A DNA stretch of 64,000 nucleotides from contig JANTQF010000127.1 of NCBI GenBank assembly GCA_032988165.1, positions 1 to 64,000 of the forward strand, read 5' to 3'. Position numbers and translations under genes: made by a program. The stretch comes from Emmonsiellopsis sp. PD_33 (taxonomy: Eukaryota; Ascomycota; Eurotiomycetes; Onygenales; Ajellomycetaceae). Below are positions 10,999-19,040 of this stretch, one piece after another (position 1 is the first letter of the stretch; every line of letters starts with the position of its first letter). The notes under the pieces were generated by a model. The model was given only the letters and a program-made list of their open reading frames with translations. It had not been told where the DNA came from and did not search any database.

Positions 10999-11097
10999 TT
11001 TCTACATGGCTCTAGAGCTTGGGCGCGCCATGAAATCCAAGGGACTAGAGTCGGCATTGCGAGGTTTGTGGCCCTCCCCACGCAGAACACCAGAACT
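10999..11097. promoter_or_regulatory. Short divergent promoter between two cluster remnants
   Basis: Only about 100 bases separate the start of the lipocalin-like fragment (minus) from the ATG of the enoyl-reductase stub (plus). Such head-to-head spacing suggests a shared promoter in the ancestral cluster. This is inference; I identified no specific regulator site. Confidence 0.35.
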
Positions 11098-11303
11098 ATG
11101 GCGACAATAGCGATTCTCCCAGCGCTTCCCCCATCGCGGCAGGCTATCGTGCAGTCAGCCCTGAAAATGGGGTCCGTCGAACTCCGCACCGACCTACCCA
11201 TGCCGCCGGTGCCGCCCGACCACGTCCTCATCAAGAGGACGGCGGTGGCGGGGACCACTGCGACTGCAAGATGCCCGCTCGAGAGCATAGTCCCGGCGCC
11301 CTG
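11098..11303 (+). pseudogene. Frameshifted, truncated trans-acting enoyl reductase stub
   Basis: Starting at the ATG at 11098, the frame gives about 45 residues typical of the N-terminus of MDR-type enoyl reductases that work in trans with PKS-NRPS enzymes (LovC type). These include RQAIVQSALKMGSVELRTDL and then PPDHVLIKRTAVA. At about 11250 homology moves to another frame, where DHCDCKMPAREHSPGAL resembles the family's NPxDxKM and SPGA segment. This suggests a small indel. The gene then ends abruptly: the family is usually about 360 residues and roughly 300 are absent. The 3' end of the regulator gene begins 37 bases later, so a deletion joined the two. The family call is fairly good, and the loss of function is clear. 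Confidence 0.62.
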
Positions 11304-11339
11304 ATAACAGTAATCATAGACAACTCAAACTTTATTTAC

Positions 11340-12668
11340 CTAGTCGTGGAGAAATGCCATCGACTCCTTGATACTAGCTCGTATCGACTCTACATACGAC
11401 TTGCTACCCCGCTGTGACTTGACATCCTCCTGGGCCACGGCGGCCCAAAACAAGCGTGCTCGATCTGCACGGGAGAATATCCCCGGGGCCGCGGTCGGGG
11501 TTGGTGAGGTAGCCGCCTTGCCCGAGAGGCAGTATTCGGCTGGAACCCCCATACGGCGCTCTATGATCTGCACCTGGCCCTGGATCGCATCAAGAATGCC
11601 TATGGCATACGCCTTTAGCGGCATGTCCTGGAGCGAAGAGATCCCGCCGATGCGGAGCACCGATTTGACCCTGATGGACTCGTACGACTCCGGCGGCACC
11701 TTGCAGAGGTAGTTATAGATGCAGTGGAATAAGGAGTCGAAAAGCCTCATCAACGCGAGGTAACTTGACAGAGCCAGGAGCACGATCTCCGTGCTAAGCG
11801 CAACCTCGGGTGTCAAGCTCTGGATGATGTTGATGAATTCTTTGCTATATGTAAGAAGTACCGCTACCGGATTCTCGACATCTCGGCCCGCGCCATCGTC
11901 TTTGCAGCGCTGCACGACTTTGGCGGAGTCTGAGTAGTATGCGTCAATCGTCGGAATGCGCTGGTCTATCCCCTCTCGGAACCCCACTAGAGAGCTTGCC
12001 GCACTCAAGCATTGTGGTAGGGGAGTCAAGGGCAAAATACCATCCTCATGACCAAGGAGCGGGTCAATGTCCATATCGAAGGCAGTGCTAGAGTCCACGC
12101 CTAGGTGGAGGATCGCGTTGAGTTCATCATCTGCACTGAGAAGCCCCTGAAACTGTGATGGTGATGGGTTGCTCAGCTGATCCGTTATAGAGGTTATATC
12201 TTCGCCTGGCGCACGGCTTTGATCGATCGAAGGGCAGCCGAAGAAGGCGGAGCTGCCGCCCGGCGCTACCCAGAAATCTTGCTGTGGTTCATGAGCCAAC
12301 GGGTCTTTGTCTGCCATGCACGGCGACGCTCTTGCAGGCGGTGGCGCGGGCACCCCTGAAATTGTGGGTGCATGGACCTCGATGTGATCCATGTCTCGCA
12401 AGGTCGACGACGTGCAATGGGGTCCAGGCGAGGAGACGTCGGCAGGGCTCGCCGCGGTGGTGCCCCTCGGGGTGGTGCCATCGGCGAGACGGCGCTTGGG
12501 CGGTCTTCCGGGTTGGCCGGAGGCGCCTGTCACGCATCGCGCGCCGATGTAGCAGCAGCGGGCACACGGCGCCATGCTGTCTTGGGCGCGAAGGCATCGG
12601 ACTCGCTTTGCTCTGCACTGGTCACAGGCGGAGCGCCTGACCGCGGCGGTCTTGAGCATAGTTGGCAT
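11340..12668 (-). CDS. AflR-type Zn2Cys6 transcription factor
   Basis: Nuclear pathway-specific regulator. One uninterrupted frame of 442 residues. The binuclear zinc cluster is at residues 15-45: C15-x2-C18-x6-C25, then C35-x2-C38-x6-C45 (CDQCRAKRVRC and CARCCYIGARC). It is followed by a basic linker, GRPPKRR. The C-terminal half (about 280-442) carries the AflR regulatory domain pattern, including LFDSLFHCIYNYLCKVPP and ISSLQDMPLKAYAIGILDAI. Another in-frame ATG three codons on (MLKTAAV) could be the start. It is co-directional with the MFS gene upstream. The gene is undamaged, but part of it (11556-11744) has a heavily mutated copy at 17573-17761. It is likely the regulator of the lost cluster beside it. 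Confidence 0.88.
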   Translation of the reverse strand: MPTMLKTAAVRRSACDQCRAKRVRCLRAQDSMAPCARCCYIGARCVTGASGQPGRPPKRRLADGTTPRGTTAASPADVSSPGPHCTSSTLRDMDHIEVHAPTISGVPAPPPARASPCMADKDPLAHEPQQDFWVAPGGSSAFFGCPSIDQSRAPGEDITSITDQLSNPSPSQFQGLLSADDELNAILHLGVDSSTAFDMDIDPLLGHEDGILPLTPLPQCLSAASSLVGFREGIDQRIPTIDAYYSDSAKVVQRCKDDGAGRDVENPVAVLLTYSKEFINIIQSLTPEVALSTEIVLLALSSYLALMRLFDSLFHCIYNYLCKVPPESYESIRVKSVLRIGGISSLQDMPLKAYAIGILDAIQGQVQIIERRMGVPAEYCLSGKAATSPTPTAAPGIFSRADRARLFWAAVAQEDVKSQRGSKSYVESIRASIKESMAFLHD

Positions 12669-13049
12669 CGATTGTACCGAGCTGAGGGGAAGATTGCCCG
12701 GTCAGGATGGGCTGGCGATGTAACGACGATGTTGGTTGTTTTGTAATGGGTTGGGGAAACCCTCCGCGGAGGCTTTGTGGCCAGCCAATCAGCAAGATAT
12801 TAACCTTTATGATAAGACCCTGGCGATAACTATGGGGCCATGTATGTCTTGGCCTGGGCGCGTCATGAAGCAACGACCAGCAACATTGTGATACAACAGA
12901 GGCCATTACCAAATTAAATAGTACAGTACATTGCTGAACTATGAGGTCGCTCAATCTCCCGGAGGCCTGGAGCAAAGAGAAACCCTATGTGACGGCGTTC
13001 CCAGAAGCAAGGGACAAGCTTCTCACTACATACACTCGCCCTAGTCTAT
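12669..13049. promoter_or_regulatory. Promoter of the AflR-type gene
   Basis: Holds the MFS 3' end and the upstream region of the regulator, both on minus. No gene is supported. I searched for an AflR-type TCG-N5-CGA site and did not find a convincing one. Confidence 0.35.
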
Positions 13050-14929
13050 TCACAATGCAGCCGCTGGGACCTCCATCTTCTCTGCTGCATCTCTTGCCTC
13101 TTCCTCAGCAGGCTTGTCCTTCTTATCTACCATGCCAAAGTCGGTGTCGTTCTTCTCTCTGAGCGGTATCTGCTTCATTATAGCTGCAGCGAGGAGGCCC
13201 ACCCCGCCAAAAGCAATGGCAACCTGCCAGGACCGCTGGAGCGCGGTGCTCTGCACCCAGATCACCTCAGCGCGCGTCTGCGCTGGGAGCGAGTCAAGAA
13301 AGTGGGCTTGAGCGGCACCGTACGCCCCGCCCGCCTTGAACCCGGCAGCCACCGCTGGGTCGCCGATGGCCCCCCCACGGACCAGCTCTGCGGCGCGGCT
13401 AGTATAGATGGTGCCAGCGATGGCGACACCCCACATGACGCCGAAGCTGCGCATGAAGCCCCATGTCGCCGTCGCCAGCGCTGTGTCCTTGTCGCTCAGC
13501 GGGGCCAGCAGCGCCGGGAGCATGGCCGCCATGCCGAAGCCCGCGCCGAAGGACTCGAGCACCTGAAAGCCCACCCAGGCGCCCGTGCTCGAGTTCTCGT
13601 CGAGGAGCGTGAAGCTGCCAAAGCCGACGACGATCAAGGCGAAGCAAAAGACGAGAATGGGCTTGTAGCGGCCGAACTTGCTGAGCAGCAACCCGCCGAC
13701 GATGGCGCCTGGGAGGAGTGCGAGGATGGTGGGGAGAAGATCGATGCCGGCGTCGTAGGCAGATACGGAGAGAACGCCTTGGAAATAGACTGGGAGGAAG
13801 TAGAGTGCCCACATAGTGACGATGCCGTGGAGAAAGGTGAGGAGGAAGACGATGCTGCTAATGGAATTACCAAACAGGTGGAGGGGCATCATGGGATTTG
13901 GCGTAAGGCGGGCATTGGCTTCGAGCACGACGAAGGCTCCCATCGTGGCCAGACCGACAAGGAGCGGCACGAGGACCTGATAAGATGACCACGGGTGTTG
14001 CCCTCCTGCCCAGCCGAGGGCAATCAGCACAGGGACGGTACCGCCGACGAAGAAGAAGTTGCCCAGCCAGTCGAGGCTCGAAAACTTGGTGGCCCACGTC
14101 TGGGATTTGTCATACTTGACTTGCAAGAAGGCAAAGAGCAATACAATCGCGACACCTCCAATGGGCAGAGACATGTAGAAAGCCCAGCGCCAGGTGCTGT
14201 AGCTGACGAGCAGTCCGCCAAAGAGAGGGCCGAGGGAGGCTCCGATGCCGACCATCCCAAATACGACTCCCATGTAGGTACCTCTCTCGCGGAGCGGCAC
14301 CAGGTCACAGATGACAATCTCACAGAGGACGCCGATGCCCGCGCCTCCGATCCCTTGTATCGCTCGGCCGCCGATGATTGCGGCCATATTTTTGGCTCTG
14401 CGCGCGTTGCCCTTCGTCAGCAAAGACTCTGAGCTCCGTGGGACGAAATGGCTCCCCTGGCTAGGTACTGAGGAAGCAGCAACTTACCCACCACAAATAC
14501 CGCCCCCAAGCATGAAGAGGGCGCCGGATATGATCAGGGGCCACCGGCGGCCAAACACATTCGCAAGCTGACCATACATCGGCATGAGAGAAGTCCTACA
14601 TAAATTAAATCCCGAAATTGATTTGAGAGAGGGGCCGGGGGGAAGGCTTACATGGTCAGGAAGTATGCGTTTGAAACCCAGATGAAGTTTTCGCCCCCAT
14701 CCAGATCGGCAACAAGCGCTGGCATGACGGTCGAGGTGATTGTGGCTTCTAGAGACGTGAGGAGGCTGATGAGAGAGAGGACGACGATGATGGCCCAGAA
14801 CCTCAGCCCCTTTTCAAACTTGGGCGGCCGCTTTTCCGTCGTCGTATCCTGGGCATCGACCGAAACCTCTGTAGACTCCTGAGTTGAAGTGACCGCATCT
14901 TGTGTGACTGCATCTTGTTGTGTCATCAT
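13050..14929 (-). CDS. MFS exporter, DHA2/14-TM drug or toxin efflux type
   Basis: Plasma-membrane proton antiporter of the major facilitator superfamily. Exons on minus 14929-14652, 14595-14488 and 14397-13050 give 577 residues with consistent phases. Introns have GTAAGC and GTAAGT donors. Landmarks: a soluble acidic N-terminus, TM1 with LTSLEATITSTVMPAL, MPMYGQLANVFGRRWPL (the loop 2-3 signature), GGRAIQGIGGAG, and the antiporter motif C, GIGASLGPLFGGLL, followed by TWRWAFYMSLPIGG. About 14 hydrophobic spans can be traced. The C-terminus is charged. Two adjacent ATGs (14929, 14926) are possible starts. Such exporters commonly sit in secondary-metabolite clusters. With the AflR-type gene downstream it probably served the lost pathway. 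It looks intact. Confidence 0.9.
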
Positions 14930-15142
14930 GCACAACAATATTTGTAGTAGGAGTAGGAGTACTAGGTGTCGCTAGTACTATGGGATGTGGGATGATAGGC
15001 AGGCCGTGGGGCTGATGCAAGGGTCGAAGCAGAATGAGGCACAAGGGGCGGGCTGTCCCGGACCTTTCTTGCAGAAAGTTGAGGGAGCTTTTGGAAATAT
15101 TTGCACCTGCGATCGCGTGTGCGAGGAACTGTAGATACCGAC

Positions 15143-15605
15143 TTACCTACGCAAGGTATATAAGGCCGAATGATGTCCTGGGTGAACGCCGCGGAGGGTT
15201 TCGGGTTTCATTGACCTCGCAGGGTTTTGTCTGCTTGCCTTACAGTCTAAATGGCACTGGATGCAGCGACTTATGTTTCTGCACCTAGCATTGCAGGTTG
15301 GAAGAGGGAACAGTGTACCCAGGTACCATAGCTGGGATAGGGGCTTCAGAGCATAGTGGCAAGCATTATGTTCGGGTTTGAAGTGCTCTTCATAGGAGCT
15401 GTCGTTCTGCTTCATCCTTTCGTTATATACCAGCTTGGCAGGACGTACACTGGTATATATTAAGAACAGGCAGCAGCCCCATAGGTTCATACGGTCCCAT
15501 TCATAGGGGAAGAGACCAGTATCATAAGCGATATTATTGACGAGGAGGACGTGCATATCACCTGCGTTGATAATAGGCTTGTCCTTCGTGTTAGACGCGC
15601 GGAAG
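15143..15605 (-). pseudogene. DUF3435/FluG-domain (tyrosine-recombinase-like) fragment
   Basis: The frame opens after an acceptor-like CTTTAG at 15606, preceded by an AACTAAT branch-like site. It reads TKDKPIINAGDMHVLLVNN, then DTGLFPYEWDRMNL, then TSVRPAKLVYNERMKQNDSS and YEEHF. This resembles the start of the catalytic region of fungal DUF3435/FluG proteins (D-T-x-x-F-x2-E-R, then T-x-x-R-P-x-x-L-V, then EERxxx-DxSxEExF). That family is related to tyrosine recombinases and includes the captains of Starship elements. Homology ends near 15370, and the frame then runs to 15143 without recognisable sequence. The usual HER arginine context is changed to YEWDR. A full protein is 600-900 residues, so this is a broken piece. 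It lies exactly at the border with the mutated repeats. Confidence 0.6.
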
Positions 15606-16349
15606 CTAAAGCAAGGAATTAGTTAACTACTAAGTACAGATACTGAAAGCTCCAATCCTAGAACCTATCTGGGAACTCGGCCAGCCGAACTGAAGGATGG
15701 AAGATAGGAAACTGCCTGTAGAAGTAGAGTCACACTACAGAGTAAATAGCCTTAAATCCATGCTTAATATGTGTAGGCTGTAGGCCGCCTCTGATCTCCC
15801 AATCAGGCTTAGCATGAATATGTGGTCACAGAGTAGATATATCTCTTACTAGGTAGATAATATAAGAGTCTTCAGTCTTCTCACAGGTTATAGCCTGGTA
15901 TATATTTTTCATTTGAAAATGCTATACAAATAACTAAAAGGTTTATATAATCTGAATATCTCTTATATTTCATTATTTAATATTTAATTCTATGAAATTC
16001 ACATATCTTCTATAAATAGAATTAATATAATTTTATATAAAAATTAAAATAATTTTATTATTTTATATTAATATTAAAAGTTCTGAAGGAATAAGACTAA
16101 GAAAAGAAGAAAATAAAACTTTTAAACTTTTTATAATTTTTTTATTATTATTACACTTTTTTCTATAAGAGCTACATACTTAGAGCATCAGCTCATTCTA
16201 ATTGCACTCATCATATAGTTGTAATGAAGGAAAGTATTAACTACAATAATAAATAGCTGTGAGATGAAAACTCTAATAAGATGCATTAATCATAAAACTA
16301 TAATATACTATTAAGATAACTAAGTGATGTTCTTTGCAATAAGAGTAAA

Positions 16350-17520
16350 GATCTAATTATGTATATAAAGAGAAAGAATGTACTGAAGAAGGTAGTAATA
16401 CTAATACTAAATTTATATAAATAGCTTAAAGATGTTCTACTAGTAAAGGTGGAGGAAGCCATAGAAGTAGAAATACCTAGAACTATATAAATATTATATT
16501 AGCTGAAAATATGAGTATTAATTACTATTTGAAGTAATATAATTAAAATAATATTAAGTTGAACCTTATAAGAGATTATTATTTTATAATATAACTATGA
16601 GACTCTTCCTGCAGAGAAGGCTACTCTCTCAGTGATTATAAAGACTATTAATACTAGGATAATAGATATAATTAAAAGAAGGGTGCTGATAGTACAGTGT
16701 CTCCTCAGTGAGAATATTATACTAATAATAGATATAGTAAGTATAAAGAATGTTATAATAAAGAGTAGTATTTAACTAAAAGTGCTGAGATAGAAGGTAA
16801 AGATAAAGTAATTATTATATTTTATTCTGATGAAGAATATTCCTCTAGAAGCTATTAATTAAAAGAATAAAAAATAGATAATAGTAATACTTTATAATTA
16901 AAATAATACACTCTATAACTTAGTTCAGATGGAAAAGCTAGCACTCTAGCAGTTAGTAAATATATAGATAAAGTTTGAAAGTATTATAATTAATATTATC
17001 TCTTCTTAGTAGGTAAACTAACTAATTAATAATAAAATTATTTTGAATAGTATGTATTATGAAGTGAAACTATTCCACTGTAAGATACAAATCATTAGGT
17101 GCTTTAACTACTATAAATATAACTATATAATTAGATTTTGCTGGCAGCCAGCCCAGTGTGGCTACTATACAGTTAAGAGACATTTAGATAAGGCATGCTT
17201 AGCTCAGTTCACTAAGGAGTAACTCAGGTGTATTAACTGCATCAAGAGATACTCAGTCTGAGTCACTAAGTATTCTAGATATATAGGGATAGCTGAGTAA
17301 ATATAATTATTATATTTAGAACACTTTTAATATTATATGGAACTAATAATGTAATAGAGAGATAAATAGTAGCTGATACAAATTAGAGGAAATAAGTAAA
17401 AAATACTAGAAGATCAGAAGAAATTACACTGAAGATCAGGTAGATTTAGAAGAATACTAGAGACTAAAAAGTTATAGAGAGAGGTTATAAATACTTTTAT
17501 AGTAGCTTAAAATAGTCAGA
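16350..17520 (+). pseudogene. LINE (Tad1-like) ORF1 remnant with zinc knuckles
   Basis: Heavily mutated ORF1 (nucleic-acid-binding protein) of a non-LTR retrotransposon. At 17100-17200 one frame reads CFNYYKYNYIIRFC and then QCGYYTVKRHLDKAC. These are two CCHC knuckles in which several Cys and His codons have become Tyr (TGC or CAC to TAT/TAC), the expected G-to-A effect. A third partial knuckle, CINCIKRYSVW, follows at about 17230. The upstream limit is uncertain. The reverse transcriptase half of a Tad1-like LINE lies on the same strand from about 26 kb, so both may be one element parted by later insertions, or two different copies. Confidence 0.65.
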
Positions 17521-17539
17521 GAGAGATCTAGAGAGTTAA

Positions 17540-17780
17540 TAGTGTGTTTCTAATTACCTCATATTAATAAAGCTTTTCAACTTCTTATTTCACCACATCT
17601 ATAAATACCTCTGCAAGATACTGCCAGAGTCATATAAGTCTATCAAGATTAAATTGATGCTTCATATTAGCAGGATCTCTTCACTTTAGAATATGCTACT
17701 AAAGGTGTATATTATAGACATTCTTAATGTGATTCAGGGCTAGATGTAAATCATAGAGTGCTATATGAAGATTCTACTTA
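17540..17780 (+). pseudogene. RIP-mutated partial copy of the AflR-type regulator gene
   Basis: One frame reads LFNFLFHHIYKYLC, then LPESYKSIKIK, ISRISSL, a stop, and NMLLKVYIIDILNVIQG. It aligns without gaps to LFDSLFHCIYNYLC, PPESYESIRVK, IGGISSLQDMPLKAYAIGILDAIQG of the intact regulator at 11340-12668. Over 189 bases (17573-17761 against 11744-11556 on minus) I count 45 differences. Of these, 43 are C-to-T or G-to-A from intact to mutated copy, and three glutamine codons became stops. Similarity fades just upstream at about 17540 (SNYL against SSYL) and is lost after about 17780. The copy lies between LINE ORF1 and the left flank of the hAT element. The rest of the gene copy is not seen nearby. 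Confidence 0.85.
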
Positions 17781-17888
17781 GAGAGACATTTTAGAGTCTA
17801 CTTATAATGCACAAAGGAGACTGTGTGTCACATGTAGATCAACTGCACTCTTAGACCTCAGATTTTGAACCTCAGGCCTGACTAAAGC

Positions 17889-18150
17889 TGTCACTGGAAT
17901 GGGATTTCCCATGGGATTTCCCATCCCATGATATTATGAGATGAGATGGGAAAAAATAGTTCATCCCATGAGATTTTATCTGTGGGATGGGACAAACCAT
18001 GGGATTTTAAATTTTCTATAGAATGGAACATAGGATTTCAATTTTCCTATGAGATAGAACATAGGAATTCATCCTAACTATAAGATGAGACATAAGATTT
18101 CACCTCATGAGATAAGAATTCCCATTCTGTCAAGCATCCACTGGGCCTAA
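17889..18150. repeat. Left flank block of degenerate GGGATGGGA repeats
   Basis: Dense run of ATGGGATTTCCCAT, GAGATGGGA and similar words decaying rightwards to ATGAGATAGAACAT-type units, ending TTCCCATTCTGTC at about 18140. It probably represents the terminal and subterminal repeat array of the hAT element. Confidence 0.6.
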
Positions 18151-18565
18151 TCATGTGATCTGTTGAGGTAACAAGAAAAGATAACAGACTAAAAAAAAAA
18201 AAAGGTAAAAGCATCTTTTAATTACTTATAATACTTTATTACTTTATATCTACTGAGTTACCATCAGAATTATACATAGAATCATTAATATGATAAAGGT
18301 TTCAGATAGGGGCATTACAGTCATTCAAAAACTGAATGCTGAATAACCCTCTTACCCTGCCACTTAAATAGCTAGTAGGGTCACTTAATTCACAGGCATT
18401 AATATAATAGTGGTGGAGAATCTCACACTAGAAGTCAAACAGACAGTCTGTAGTCAGCTAGATACCCCACCTCAATAATCACTGGGTTATGATGTGTGAT
18501 TTTAATTGTATTAGTATATATCACATTTTTAATCCCATTAAAAAAATTCCTGGTAATTATATGCT

Positions 18566-19040
18566 AAAAAAAAAAAAAAAGCCTACTGCATGGTTCAAAC
18601 CCTGGTCTACATTTCAATGAGGTTAAAAAAAAGCATCATCAGTTATTAGCACAGTGATTACTTACTATATTAATAACTGATAATGCTGTTAGTGTAGACC
18701 TGAATTATATAATATAGCTCATTACATGCAAAAAAAAAAAAATATTACTTACTATATGATTCAAATCCTGGCCTACATTTCAATGAGATTTAAAAAAGCA
18801 TCATCTATTATTAGCACAGTGATTACTCACTATGCTAATAATAGATGACACTGTTAGTACTAACCTGAATTATATGATATAGCTCATTACATGCAAAAAA
18901 AAAAAAAAAAAATGCTCATTATATGATTCAAATCCTGGCCTACATTTTATATAGATTTAAAAAAAGTATCATCCATCATTAATCATTACAGTAATGACAG
19001 ATGATGCATATTAGATCAAACCTGAATTAAATTATATTTC
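18566..19040. repeat. Three tandem ~165-bp units, each with poly(A) and a hairpin
   Basis: Units begin at poly(A) runs at 18566, 18730 and 18895, so the period is 164-165 bases. Each carries a TTCAAAYCCTGGYCTACATTT segment and then a long hairpin: 18633-18686 in unit 1, with the equivalents in units 2 and 3. The segment GGTTCAAACCC resembles a tRNA-gene B box, but no tRNA fold or A box is evident. Units end with GAATTATATGATATAGCTC-like sequence. Stem bases change in a paired manner between units 1 and 2. They lie inside the hAT region. Confidence 0.75.

Noticed and set aside
13302..13988. 228-codon frame on the plus strand over the MFS gene
   Set aside because: Antisense shadow of a GC-rich membrane protein gene. 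The composition (H, E, D, R-rich) is the usual mirror of hydrophobic codons.
18581..18620. tRNA gene or tRNA-derived pseudogene in the tandem units
   Set aside because: Only a B-box-like GGTTCAAACCC is present. There is no T-arm stem pairing, A box or acceptor stem.
18566..19040. CRISPR-like array
   Set aside because: Repeats are adjacent ~165-bp units without unique spacers, in a eukaryotic genome. It is a tandem repeat.
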